A DNA stretch of 64,000 nt, taken from assembly GCF_001665625.1 (NCBI RefSeq), contig NZ_LZSY01000118.1, forward strand, positions 1 to 64,000. Direction: 5' to 3'. This document shows, in pieces, positions 36,466-44,912 of this stretch; the stretch's first letter is position 1, and each line of letters begins with the position of its first letter. The translations under genes were made by a program, and so were the position numbers. The notes under the pieces were generated by a model. It searched no databases. It saw only the letters and a program-made list of their open reading frames with translations, and was not told where the DNA came from. The stretch is from Mycolicibacterium peregrinum (GTDB taxonomy: Bacteria > Actinomycetota > Actinomycetes > Mycobacteriales > Mycobacteriaceae).

Positions 36466-37455
36466 TTACAGGTGGTGCTTGTAGCTGTCGTAATCGGCGT
36501 CGGGCTCACCCGTCGGCCGGAAATGCGAGATGTTGTCGATGCCGAGGCCCCATTCCTCCTGGGGCTTCCATACGGCTTCGACCCTCATCCCCATCCGGAC
36601 TTCGGACGCGTCGATGTCGGTCACGAGATGCAGGAACGGAATGTCGGCACCGTCGAGCAGCACGTAGGCCGCGACGTACGGCGGCTTGATGCGCTGGCCG
36701 GCGAACGGGATGTTGATGATCGCGAACGTGGTGACCGTGCCCTTGTCGACGAGCTCCACGAACTGGTCGAGTTCCTTGCCGGTGGCGGGGTCAGCTTCCT
36801 TCGGTGGGAAGTACACCTTGCCGGTGTCTCCGGTGCGTGCGCCCAGCAGTTTGCCGTCGCGCAGACCCCGGAGGTAGGTGCTCTCCGGCTGAGAAGCCGT
36901 GTGTTGGATCTCGATGTTGGACGGGGTGACCTGCATGGTGACCGGATCCCGATCGTCGCTGACGGGCGGAACCTCTTCAGGTGTCTCGCCAGGGACGAAG
37001 TAGGCGATGTCGGTGATCGCACCCACTGGCTCGTCGACCCAGTGCGCGTGCACCCGGGCACCTGAACTGAGCTCGCCTTCTTTCACGTCCACGGCATGCA
37101 GCAGCGGCGTATCGGCGCCATCGAGCTTGATCAACGCCCAGGCGAACGGCCGGTCCAGCGGCTGGCCTTCCAGCGGCGTGGGTTGCCAGGTCCAGGACAC
37201 CACGGTCCCCACACTGGACACGGGAACGACCTCGGTCAGGGCCTCGTAGGTGACCGGGTCATACTCAGCGGGTGGCACGTGCACGCGTCCGTCAGAACCG
37301 CGCACGCCGACGATCCGGCGCTCACGCAGGGCAGTGAAGAACTGGCTGAGCAGTGGGCCCACTGAACGGGTGTAGTCAAAAGACAGTTTCAGTGGCGCGG
37401 AAAGTGGCGGCTCACGGTGATCTGTCGAGGCCGGGCGGCTTTGGCTGGCTGTCAC
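36466..37455 (-). CDS. Tandem DUF35 (OB-fold) protein, partner of Ltp3/Ltp4 (Rv3521-like)
   Basis: A 329-residue protein with two consecutive DUF35/OB-fold units, about 20-150 and about 185-325. Each is marked by the same pattern: a helix (LLSQFFTALRERRIVG; YLRGLRDGKLLG), a PP-x-E-x-D-P segment (VHVPPAEYDP; VYFPPKEADP), and strands with LDGADTPLLHAVD and LDGADIPFLHLVT. DUF35 proteins form complexes with sterol aldol lyases (as ChsH2 with Ltp2) and supply the acyl-CoA substrate pocket. Unusually there is no cysteine at all, so the rubredoxin-like zinc knuckle of many DUF35 proteins is lost. It starts with GTG 37455; a KstR-type operator lies just upstream. It heads the leftward ltp4-ltp3-LLM-SnoaL operon. 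Confidence 0.85.
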   Translation of the reverse strand: MTASQSRPASTDHREPPLSAPLKLSFDYTRSVGPLLSQFFTALRERRIVGVRGSDGRVHVPPAEYDPVTYEALTEVVPVSSVGTVVSWTWQPTPLEGQPLDRPFAWALIKLDGADTPLLHAVDVKEGELSSGARVHAHWVDEPVGAITDIAYFVPGETPEEVPPVSDDRDPVTMQVTPSNIEIQHTASQPESTYLRGLRDGKLLGARTGDTGKVYFPPKEADPATGKELDQFVELVDKGTVTTFAIINIPFAGQRIKPPYVAAYVLLDGADIPFLHLVTDIDASEVRMGMRVEAVWKPQEEWGLGIDNISHFRPTGEPDADYDSYKHHL

Positions 37456-37463
37456 CCATCGAG

Positions 37464-37477
37464 TAGAACAGGTTCTA
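37464..37477. promoter_or_regulatory. KstR-type operator (divergent DUF35/ltp and F420-cyp142 operons)
   Basis: TAGAACAGGTTCTA fits TnnAACnnGTTnnA at all fixed positions and is almost perfectly symmetrical. It lies in the 58-base gap between two divergent sterol operons and so could repress both from one site. Confidence 0.85.
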
Positions 37478-37513
37478 ACAATCGTGGCAAGGACACGTGG
37501 GAAGGCAATCTAA

Positions 37514-38545
37514 ATGAAGCTGGGTCTGCAACTCGGATACTGGGGCGCACAGCCGCCGACCAATCACGCCGAACTCGTCGCTGCCGCTGAGGCGGAGGGC
37601 TTCGACACGGTCTTCACCGCCGAGGCCTGGGGCTCGGACGCCTACACGCCGCTGGCCTGGTGGGGCCGGGAAACCACCCGAATGCGGCTGGGCACCTCGG
37701 TCATCCAGATGTCCGCCCGCACCCCCACCGCGTGTGCGATGGCCGCGCTGACGCTGGACCACCTCTCCGGTGGTCGCCACATCCTCGGCCTGGGTGTGTC
37801 CGGACCGCAGGTGGTCGAGGGTTGGTATGGCGCCAAGTTCCCGAAGCCGCTGGCCCGCACCCGCGAATACATCGACATCCTGCGTCAGGTCTGGGCGCGC
37901 GAGGCTCCGGTGCACAGCGACGGCCCGCACTACCCGCTGCCGCTGACCGGCGAGGGCACCACCGGCCTGGGCAAGAACCTCAAGCCCATCACCCATCCGC
38001 TGCGCGCCGACATCCCGGTGATGCTGGGTGCCGAGGGGCCCAAGAACGTCGCGATGGCCGCCGAGATCGCCGACGGCTGGCTTCCCATCTTCTACTCGCC
38101 GCGTATCGCCGGCATGTACAACGAGTGGCTCGATGAGGGCTTCGCCCGGCCCGGGGCCCGGCGCACCCGGGAGACCTTCGAGATCTGTGCCACCGCGCAG
38201 GTCGTGGTCACCGACGACCGGCCGGCGATCATGGAGCTGATGAAGCCGCACCTCGCGCTGTACATGGGCGGGATGGGGTCTGAGGACACCAACTTCCACG
38301 CCGAGGTCTACCGCCGGATGGGGTACGCCGAGGTCGTCGACGATGTCACGAAGCTGTTCCGTAGCGATCGCAAAGATGAAGCCGCCAAGGTCATTCCCGA
38401 CGAATTGGTCGATGATTCGGCGATCGTCGGTAACCTCGACTACGTCAAGGAGCAGATCAAGGCGTGGGAGGCCTCGGGCGTGACGATGATGGTCGTCGGT
38501 GCCCGGTCTGTCGAACAGATCAAGGACCTTGCCGCCTTGGTGTAG
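37514..38545 (+). CDS. F420-dependent LLM-class oxidoreductase, third of three (Rv3520c-like)
   Basis: A 343-residue luciferase-like TIM-barrel protein (Rv3520c is about the same size). Segments include MKLGLQLGYWGAQPP, AEAEGFDTVFTAEAWGSD, GRHILGLGVSGPQVVEGWYG, IPVMLGAEGPKNVAMAAEIADGW and a long C-terminal helix. Such proteins use coenzyme F420; F420 binding here is inferred from the family. First gene of the rightward operon with the acetoacetate-decarboxylase-like gene and cyp142, under the KstR-type operator at 37464. Its substrate in side-chain catabolism is not known. Confidence 0.86.
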   Translation: MKLGLQLGYWGAQPPTNHAELVAAAEAEGFDTVFTAEAWGSDAYTPLAWWGRETTRMRLGTSVIQMSARTPTACAMAALTLDHLSGGRHILGLGVSGPQVVEGWYGAKFPKPLARTREYIDILRQVWAREAPVHSDGPHYPLPLTGEGTTGLGKNLKPITHPLRADIPVMLGAEGPKNVAMAAEIADGWLPIFYSPRIAGMYNEWLDEGFARPGARRTRETFEICATAQVVVTDDRPAIMELMKPHLALYMGGMGSEDTNFHAEVYRRMGYAEVVDDVTKLFRSDRKDEAAKVIPDELVDDSAIVGNLDYVKEQIKAWEASGVTMMVVGARSVEQIKDLAALV

Positions 38546-38601
38546 ACCGCTCTGTAGACACTTCTTGAAATCTGTTTACTGCTGGGTCTAGATTCAGTGG
38601 T

Positions 38602-39363
38602 GTGACTGACGCCACTCCTGTCTCGCAGCACACCGTGCTCGGCACCGTGTTGACGATGCCGGTGCAGATCCGGACCGCCGAACAGCACATGGCGATGTTC
38701 TCGGTCGATGCCGACGCCGCGCAGCGCATGATCGACTACAGCGGCCTGCGCGTGTATCGGCATCGACCGCACCGCGCGATCGTCGTGCTGATGCTGATGC
38801 ACTACATCGACGGTGACCTCGGCCCGTACCTGGAGTACGGCACCAACGTCATGGTGAACCGCCCTGGATCGGAGGCGTCGGGTCTGCGCGGCCTGGGCTC
38901 GGCCGGCGCCTTCGTGCATCACCTCCCGGTCGATGGCGAGTTCACGCTGCAGGCCGGCAGGCAGATCTGGGGCTACCCGAAGGTCCTGGCGGACTTCACC
39001 GTTCGCGGTGCGGACAATCAGGCTGGGGTCCGCGGCGACAAGCCGTTCAGCTTCGACGTGAACATCGACGGCAAGCCGGCGGTGGGCATGGACTTCAAAC
39101 CCGGCCTCCCGGTCCCGTCCCGGTTCACCGCCAAGCCGCAGGTGCAATCCACCTTCTCCCATCTCGACGGCGTCCTGCGCGAAACCGAAGGCGAGATGCG
39201 GCTTTCGGGTGTGCGGTACCGCCCGGGGGGCGCCACGGTGCGGCTCGGAGAACACCCGTACGCCAAAGAACTCGCGGCCCTGGGCCTGCCCAAACGGGCG
39301 ATGTTGTCCAGTTCGGTACGCAATGTGCAGATGAAATTTGCTGACGCCAAGGAGATTCCGTGA
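38602..39363 (+). CDS. Acetoacetate-decarboxylase-like protein (Rv3519-like)
   Basis: A 253-residue protein of the ADC superfamily. The Schiff-base lysine of acetoacetate decarboxylase corresponds to the Lys in QIWGYPKVLADF. Other family segments are GPYLEYGTNVMV and SHLDGVLRETEGEMR. Family members include decarboxylases and also enzymes such as aldolase-dehydratases, so decarboxylase activity is not certain. GTG 38602 has no strong ribosome site. Its 3' end overlaps the cyp142 start by four bases (GTGA), so the two are translated together. A link to side-chain breakdown comes from position only. Confidence 0.82.
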   Translation: MTDATPVSQHTVLGTVLTMPVQIRTAEQHMAMFSVDADAAQRMIDYSGLRVYRHRPHRAIVVLMLMHYIDGDLGPYLEYGTNVMVNRPGSEASGLRGLGSAGAFVHHLPVDGEFTLQAGRQIWGYPKVLADFTVRGADNQAGVRGDKPFSFDVNIDGKPAVGMDFKPGLPVPSRFTAKPQVQSTFSHLDGVLRETEGEMRLSGVRYRPGGATVRLGEHPYAKELAALGLPKRAMLSSSVRNVQMKFADAKEIP

Positions 39364-40565
39364 CCCAGGTACTGCTGAAGCCCGATGTCGACCTCACCAA
39401 CGGCAATTTCTATGCCGACGGTGGCGCGCGGGAGGCCTACCGATGGATGCGTGCCAACGAGCCCGTGTTCCGCGACCGCAACGGGTTGGCTGCGGCCGCC
39501 ACGTATGCGGCGGTGATCGACGCCGAACGTAACCCCGAGCTGTTCTCCAACGCCGGCGGAATCCGGCCCGATCAGCCCGGTATGCCCTACATGATCGACA
39601 TGGACGATCCGGCACATGTGTTGCGCCGCAAGCTGGTCAACTCCGGCTTCACCCGTAAGCGCGTCATGGACAAGGTGCCCTCGATCGTGAACCTGTGCGA
39701 CACCCTGATCGATGCGGTGTGTGAACGCGGGGAATGCGATTTCGTCCGCGACATCGCCGCGCCTCTGCCGATGGCGGTGATCGGTGACATGCTCGGGGTG
39801 TTGCCCACCGAGCGCGAGATGCTGCTGAAGTGGTCGGATGACCTCGTCTGCGGGCTGAGTTCGCATCTCGACGAGACGGCCATCAACATGCTGATGGAGA
39901 CGTTTGCCGCCTACACCGCGTTCACCATGGAGGTGATCGCCAAGCGCCGCGCCGAGCCGACCGACGACCTGTTCTCGATCCTGGTGAATGCCGAGGTCGA
40001 GGGCCAGAAGATGAGCGATGACGAGATCGTCATGGAGACGCTCCTGATCCTCATCGGCGGCGACGAGACCACGCGCCACACTCTCTCGGGCGGGACCGAT
40101 CAGCTGTTGCGTAGTCGCGATCAGTGGGAACGTCTGGTCGCCGATCAGTCGCTGTTGCCCGGCGCGATCGAGGAGACCCTGCGCTGGACCTCGCCGGTGA
40201 AGAACATGTGCCGGACCCTCACGGCCGACACGACCTTCCACGGGACCGATCTGAAGGCCGGCGAGAAGATCATGCTGATGTTCGAGTCGGCCAACTTCGA
40301 CGAAGCGGTCTTCGAGAATCCTGACGAATTCCGCATCGACCGGAACCCCAACAGTCACTTGGCGTTCGGCTTCGGCACGCACTTCTGCCTGGGGAACCAG
40401 CTGGCCCGCCTGGAGCTGCGCCTGATGCTCGAACGACTGCTCGAACGACTGCCCGACCTGCGGTTGGCCGACGCCAACCAGTTGCCGTTGCGCCCGGCGA
40501 ACTTCGTCAGCGGCCCGGAATCGATGCCGGTGGTGTTCACCCCGGTGGCGCCGGTGGGGGCCTAG
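39360..40565 (+). CDS. cyp142: Cytochrome P450 CYP142, steroid C26/C27 hydroxylase
   Basis: A 401-residue soluble P450. Heme-binding motif FGFGTHFCLG with thiolate Cys343, I-helix oxygen-activation site GGDETT (233-238), and the K-helix ETLR at 272-275. The size and the KstR-regulon position correspond to CYP142 (Rv3518c), which hydroxylates the terminal methyl of cholest-4-en-3-one to start side-chain oxidation. It starts with GTG at 39360 overlapping the upstream stop. The final steps to the carboxylate and CoA ester would be completed by the same enzyme and by FadD19. Confidence 0.93.
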   Translation: MTQVLLKPDVDLTNGNFYADGGAREAYRWMRANEPVFRDRNGLAAAATYAAVIDAERNPELFSNAGGIRPDQPGMPYMIDMDDPAHVLRRKLVNSGFTRKRVMDKVPSIVNLCDTLIDAVCERGECDFVRDIAAPLPMAVIGDMLGVLPTEREMLLKWSDDLVCGLSSHLDETAINMLMETFAAYTAFTMEVIAKRRAEPTDDLFSILVNAEVEGQKMSDDEIVMETLLILIGGDETTRHTLSGGTDQLLRSRDQWERLVADQSLLPGAIEETLRWTSPVKNMCRTLTADTTFHGTDLKAGEKIMLMFESANFDEAVFENPDEFRIDRNPNSHLAFGFGTHFCLGNQLARLELRLMLERLLERLPDLRLADANQLPLRPANFVSGPESMPVVFTPVAPVGA

Positions 40566-40724
40566 CGGCAGATCGCGCGAGCGTGGGCTCGGCGTGACTG
40601 TGTACTCCTATGCATTGGTTAAGCATCAGCTGTGTAAGGCGCTCACAGGTTTCGCATAGGCAGTCTAATTAGATAGTCTCGCGATATCGGGGGATATGAC
40701 GCGACGACTAGAGGAGTGCACGAG

Positions 40725-40925
40725 ATGGCACGACATTTACCTGTGCGAAGTGTGTTGAGCGGAGTGGTGCTGGGTGGGACGCTCCTGGCCGGGGCCATCG
40801 GGTTGGCCGGGCAGGCCAATGCGGCGCCGGCGCAAGGGATCGCGCCGGCGCCGGCGAGCGTGATGTCGGTGGTTCCGGCACCGCAGTTCCCGCCGCCACC
40901 GCCTCCGCCCAGGCACTGGCGCTAG
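40725..40925 (+). CDS. Small secreted proline-rich protein
   Basis: A 66-residue precursor with a signal peptide (RSVLSGVVLGGTLLAGAIG, cleavage after the ANA of GQANA, before APAQG). The mature peptide is about 30 residues, rich in Pro and Ala, and ends QFPPPPPPPRHWR. ATG 40725 follows GAGGAG by eight bases; GTG 40716 would overlap the ribosome site. A hairpin with a short T run follows within 15 bases. I recognise no family. Its short length and simple composition make it uncertain, although start signal, signal peptide and terminator agree. Confidence 0.65.
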   Translation: MARHLPVRSVLSGVVLGGTLLAGAIGLAGQANAAPAQGIAPAPASVMSVVPAPQFPPPPPPPRHWR

Positions 40926-40939
40926 CGTTGCCCGAAACT

Positions 40940-40971
40940 GAGGTCCTGCTCGAAACGTCGAGCAGGGCCTC
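40940..40971. terminator. Rho-independent-like bidirectional terminator
   Basis: Arms 40940-40953 and 40958-40971 (GAGGTCCTGCTCGA / TCGAGCAGGGCCTC, one mismatch) with a four-base loop, followed by GGTTTT. It lies between the convergent small secreted protein gene and the histidine kinase gene. Confidence 0.8.
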
Positions 40972-40984
40972 GGTTTTGCAACCG

Positions 40985-42265
40985 CTACTTCATCTGAAAG
41001 TGGGGCGGCCGCTTCGCCGCGAATGCTCCGGTAGCGTCGGCGGTGCCTTTCGCAGGAACCGAGATCGACACGGTGGTTCCGGGTGCGCCCGTCACCGCGA
41101 AGGTGCCGCCCGCGGCCAGAACCTTGGCGCAAATCGAGGCGAAGCCGATGTGGCCATCCTCGATGCTCTGTGCAAGCCGCTCGGGCGGAATGCCGACGCC
41201 GTCATCTGCGATGCACATCGCGGCCTGAATGCCGTTGTAGCCCAGGGTGAACCGCAGGTTCTGTGCCTGTGCGTGCTTGATGACGTTCGTGGAGAATTCC
41301 CGAGCCGCGCTGTAGATCAGATGATCGGCGTCCGTGCGTAGGTCGTCGGGCCAGCCATCAGCGTCCAACTGGACTGTCAGGTTGGTGCGCGTCGCGATGC
41401 CGTCAGCCAGCGAGGTCATCGCCGCCTTGAGGCCGGCCCGGGCCAGAACCTCGGGATGCAGTTCACGGACCACGTCGCGTAGGAGGCGGGAGGACTCCGC
41501 CAACGCGAAGTCGACGCGGTCCATCCCGTCGACCGATCCGTCCCTGACCTCTTCCATGTCGCGTCGCGCCACCAGGACGTACTGGAGCGCACCATCGTGC
41601 AGACGTTCGGAGAGCGATTGGCGTTCACGCTTTTCCAGGTTGATCACTTCTTCGAGCAGGCGGGTGCGCTCGAGGGCCAGGGCGGTGATGGTCCTGGTCC
41701 TGGATTGCTGAATCCACGACAACGCGACCGAACCGGCGGCCAGGCCGAACAGCACCGCGGTCCGCGCCAGAATCGATCCCCAGGGCTCATTGCCGTTGGC
41801 GGCCTTGTCGACCCAGCTCACCACGAAGAACGTGACGACTGTAGGGACCGCGATCGTGGCGCTGACGACGGGATCGAGTTGCGCTGCCGCGATCAGCGGG
41901 ATCAGGAACAGACCGTGCTGTACCACGTCGGAGGTCCAGGTCTCTGCCGAACTGATCCCGGTTTCCGTCGAAATGATCGCGACCGCAAGGAGATCCACGC
42001 ACAGCATGAGCAGTGCGACCGATCGCCGGGTTCCGCCGCCCAACCGGTCGGCGGAGCGCAGCGTCCACCAGCTCCACACCGCGACCGCCACGACGTAGCC
42101 GACGAAGATCGCGCGGTGCAGCCACAGGTTCGAGTGCGGAGGCTGCGACACCAGGGCGACGCCGATGAACATCGCCATGAGCATCCGCAGAGCGAGTTGC
42201 AGTAGCAGGCCACGGCGTACCGAGTTATCGGTGGTTGGCGCAGACGCCTCATCGCGTTCAGGCAT
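40985..42265 (-). CDS. Orphan membrane sensor histidine kinase (HisKA_3 / NarL type)
   Basis: A 426-residue sensor kinase. About five N-terminal membrane segments (from LLLQLALRMLMAMFIGVALV to VLFGLAAGSVALSW) are followed by a helical linker and the HisKA_3 dimerisation and phosphoacceptor site RERQSLSERLHDGALQYVL, where the His in RLHDG is residue 223. A HATPase domain follows with REFSTNVIKHA (N box), DDGVGI (G1 box) and GFASI...GGTF. The ATG at 42265 is chosen because GGGAG precedes it; a GTG at 42295 lacks a site. No response-regulator gene is adjacent, which is unusual for this kinase class. The signal and output are unknown. Confidence 0.9.
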   Translation of the reverse strand: MPERDEASAPTTDNSVRRGLLLQLALRMLMAMFIGVALVSQPPHSNLWLHRAIFVGYVVAVAVWSWWTLRSADRLGGGTRRSVALLMLCVDLLAVAIISTETGISSAETWTSDVVQHGLFLIPLIAAAQLDPVVSATIAVPTVVTFFVVSWVDKAANGNEPWGSILARTAVLFGLAAGSVALSWIQQSRTRTITALALERTRLLEEVINLEKRERQSLSERLHDGALQYVLVARRDMEEVRDGSVDGMDRVDFALAESSRLLRDVVRELHPEVLARAGLKAAMTSLADGIATRTNLTVQLDADGWPDDLRTDADHLIYSAAREFSTNVIKHAQAQNLRFTLGYNGIQAAMCIADDGVGIPPERLAQSIEDGHIGFASICAKVLAAGGTFAVTGAPGTTVSISVPAKGTADATGAFAAKRPPHFQMK

Positions 42266-42378
42266 GCCCGGCTCCCGTCCCGGCAAAGTTGGCACGAGTA
42301 TAGGGCTGCTCAGTGCCGCAATGAGGACAGTTGGCGGGCGAAATCAGCGATGAGGGCGGTCTGCACCGGCAGCGCGGA

Positions 42379-43179
42379 TCAGCGCATCTGGAACTTGGGT
42401 GCGCGCTTCTCCTTGAAGGCCAGCGGGCCTTCCTTGGCGTCGGCGGACAGGAACACCGGGATGCCGTTGGCGGTGTCGGGCTTGAACGCCTCGTTCTCGT
42501 GCATGCCCTCGGTCTCGCGGATGGTCTTCAGGATCGCCTGCACGGCCAGCGGGCCGTTGTTGTTGATCACCTCGGCGATCTCCAGGGCCTTGTCCAACGC
42601 GGTGCCATCCGGAACGACATGACCGATCAGGCCGTACTCCAGGGCCTGAGCAGCGGTGATGTGCCGTCCGGTCAGCAGCATGTCGCACGCGATGGTGTAG
42701 GGAATCTGGCGCACCAGGCGCACTGCCGAGCCACCCATCGGGTACAGGCTCCACTTGGCCTCGGAGATGCCGAACTTGGCGCTCTCGCCGGCCACGCGGA
42801 TATCGGTGCCCTGCAGGATCTCGGTGCCGCCCGCGATGGCCGGGCCCTCGACCGCGGCGATCAGCGGCTTCGTGAGCCGACGGCCCTTGAGCAGACCGTC
42901 GATGCGTGACGGGTCGTAGCTGCCGTCCTTGAAGGAATCGCCCGGCGGCTTCTTGGTGGCGCCCTTGAGGTCCATGCCCGCGCAGAAGTACCCGCCGGCG
43001 CCGGTGAGGATGCAGGTGCGGATCTCCGGATCGTTGTCGACGCGGTCCCAGGCCTCGACCATGATCGAGAGCATCTCGGTGGAAAGCGCGTTGCGCGCCT
43101 CGGGCCGGTTCAGCGTCAGGATCAGGGTGTGTCCGCGCTGCTCAATGAGGGCGTCGGGCCCCTTCTCGGTATCGCTCAC
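42379..43179 (-). CDS. echA19: Steroid enoyl-CoA hydratase EchA19
   Basis: A 266-residue crotonase-fold hydratase (Rv3516-like). The N-terminal [11 protein letters not shown], oxyanion-hole segment [14 protein letters not shown] and [14 protein letters not shown] with the second Glu region typical for crotonases are present, and the C-terminus ends KRAPKFQMR. EchA19 of M. tuberculosis hydrates the unsaturated steroid-enoyl-CoA of the side chain. The start ATG lies about 45 bases from a KstR-type operator shared with fadD19 on the other strand. The gene ends just past the converging start region of the kinase. Confidence 0.92.
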   Translation of the reverse strand: MSDTEKGPDALIEQRGHTLILTLNRPEARNALSTEMLSIMVEAWDRVDNDPEIRTCILTGAGGYFCAGMDLKGATKKPPGDSFKDGSYDPSRIDGLLKGRRLTKPLIAAVEGPAIAGGTEILQGTDIRVAGESAKFGISEAKWSLYPMGGSAVRLVRQIPYTIACDMLLTGRHITAAQALEYGLIGHVVPDGTALDKALEIAEVINNNGPLAVQAILKTIRETEGMHENEAFKPDTANGIPVFLSADAKEGPLAFKEKRAPKFQMR

Positions 43180-43223
43180 GGGTGTCGGCTCCTCTGCATT
43201 TTCAACCCAGACTTGTATCGAAA

Positions 43224-43237
43224 TGTAACACGTTCTA
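43224..43237. promoter_or_regulatory. KstR-type operator (echA19 / fadD19)
   Basis: TGTAACACGTTCTA fits TnnAACnnGTTnnA at all fixed positions and is followed by GTTT. It is identical in its 14 bases to the site at 56330. It lies in the 69-base gap between the divergent echA19 and fadD19 genes. Confidence 0.88.
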
Positions 43238-43248
43238 GTTTAGGTTCT

Positions 43249-44898
43249 GTGGCTCTGAATATTGCCGATCTTGCCGAGCACGCCATCGACGCTGTGCCTG
43301 ACCGTGTCGCCCTGATCTGTGGCGACGAACAGCTGACCTATGCGCAGTTGGAGGAGAAGGCCAACCGCCTGGCCCACTATCTGATCTCCCAGGGTGTGAA
43401 GAAGGACGACAAGGTCGGCCTCTACTGTCGCAACCGCATCGAGATCGTGATCGGGATGCTGGGCATCGTGAAGGCCGGCGCGATCCTGGTCAACGTCAAC
43501 TTCCGCTACGTCGAGGGCGAGCTGAAGTACCTGTTCGAGAACTCGGACATGGTCGCGTTGATCCACGAGCGCCGTTACGCCGACCGCGTGGCCAACGTGC
43601 TGCCCGAGACGCCCCTGGTCAAGACCGTCCTCGTGGTGGAGGACGGATCGGACGACGACTACCAGCGGTACGGCGGTGTCGAGTTCTACTCGGCCATCGC
43701 CGAGCACTCACCCGAGCGCGACTTCGGCCCGCGCAGCGAAGACGACATCTACCTGCTCTACACGGGCGGCACCACCGGATTCCCCAAGGGCGTCATGTGG
43801 CGTCACGAGGACATCTACCGAGTGTTGTTCGGCGGCACCGACTTCGCCACCGGCGAGCCGGTCGCCGATGAGTACGACCTGTCCAAGCAGGCCGTCGCCA
43901 ACCCGCCGATGATCCGGCTGCCCATCCCGCCGATGATCCATGGTGCGACGCAGTCGGCCACCTGGATGGCTTTGTTCACCGGCCACACCGTGGTGCTGAT
44001 GCCGGAGTTCGACGCCGACGCGGCGTGGCGGATGATCCACGAGCACAAGGTCAACCTGCTCTTCTTCACCGGTGACGCGATGGCCCGCCCGCTGCTCGAT
44101 GCGCTGCTGGCGCATCAGGACGCCGGCAACGAATACGACCTGTCGTCGCTGTTCCTGCTGGCCAGCACCGCAGCCCTGTTCTCCACCAGCCTCAAGGAGA
44201 AGTTCCTGGAGCTGCTGCCCAACCGGATCATCACCGACTCGATCGGCTCGTCCGAGACCGGTTTTGGTGGTACCTCCGTGGTGGCCAAGGGGCAGAGCCA
44301 CACCGGTGGTCCGCGGGTGACCATCGACAAGAACACCAAGGTGCTCGACGAGGACGGCAACGAGGTTGTTCCGGGTTCGGGCGTTCGCGGCATCATCGCC
44401 AAGTGCGGCCACATCCCGGTCGGCTACTTCAAGGACGAGAAGAAGACCGCCGAGACCTTCCGGACGTTCAACGGGGTCCGGTATGCCATCCCCGGCGACT
44501 ACGCCGAGGTCGAGGCCGACGGCAGCGTGACCATGCTGGGCCGCGGCTCGGTGTCGATCAACTCCGGTGGCGAGAAGATCTACCCCGAAGAGGTCGAGGC
44601 CGCGCTGAAGGGGCACCCGGACGTGTTCGATGCGCTCGTGGTCGGTGTGCCCGACGAACGCTTCGGTCAGCACGTCGCCGCGGTCGTGCAGGCTCGCGAG
44701 GGGTCGCGCCCGACCCTGGCCGAACTCGACACCTTTGTGCGCAGCGAGATCGCCGGATACAAGGTGCCGCGCAGCCTGTGGCTGGTCGACGAGGTCAAGC
44801 GCTCACCCGCGGGCAAGCCCGACTACCGGTGGGCCAAGGACACCACCGAGGAGCGTGCGGCCGACGAGGTGCACGCGAATCATGTTGGAGCGAAGTAG
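43249..44898 (+). CDS. fadD19: Steroid side-chain acyl-CoA ligase FadD19
   Basis: A 549-residue ANL acyl-CoA ligase, one residue longer than Rv3515c. The motifs are LLYTGGTTGFPKGVMW (ATP loop), IGSSETGFGG, GDYAEVEADG, GRGSVSINSGGEKIYPEEVE and the core Lys near SPAGKPDYR. FadD19 activates the C8 side chain of 3-oxo-cholestenoic acids, and in Rhodococcus it is needed for C24-branched sterols. The GTG at 43249 starts only 11 bases after the KstR-type operator, so the transcript leader is very short. It is followed by a nitronate-monooxygenase-like gene 14 bases later, probably in the same operon. Confidence 0.95.
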   Translation: MALNIADLAEHAIDAVPDRVALICGDEQLTYAQLEEKANRLAHYLISQGVKKDDKVGLYCRNRIEIVIGMLGIVKAGAILVNVNFRYVEGELKYLFENSDMVALIHERRYADRVANVLPETPLVKTVLVVEDGSDDDYQRYGGVEFYSAIAEHSPERDFGPRSEDDIYLLYTGGTTGFPKGVMWRHEDIYRVLFGGTDFATGEPVADEYDLSKQAVANPPMIRLPIPPMIHGATQSATWMALFTGHTVVLMPEFDADAAWRMIHEHKVNLLFFTGDAMARPLLDALLAHQDAGNEYDLSSLFLLASTAALFSTSLKEKFLELLPNRIITDSIGSSETGFGGTSVVAKGQSHTGGPRVTIDKNTKVLDEDGNEVVPGSGVRGIIAKCGHIPVGYFKDEKKTAETFRTFNGVRYAIPGDYAEVEADGSVTMLGRGSVSINSGGEKIYPEEVEAALKGHPDVFDALVVGVPDERFGQHVAAVVQAREGSRPTLAELDTFVRSEIAGYKVPRSLWLVDEVKRSPAGKPDYRWAKDTTEERAADEVHANHVGAK

Positions 44899-44912
44899 AT
44901 GAGGACTCGACC

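Noticed and set aside
38546-38601. A KstR-like site before the acetoacetate-decarboxylase-like gene (TTGAAATCTGTTTA)
   Set aside because: The AAC and GTT half sites are not present; the gene is more simply served by the operator at 37464.
42265-42295. GTG 42295 as the histidine-kinase start
   Set aside because: No ribosome site and a non-conserved extra ten residues; ATG 42265 has GGGAG at the correct distance.
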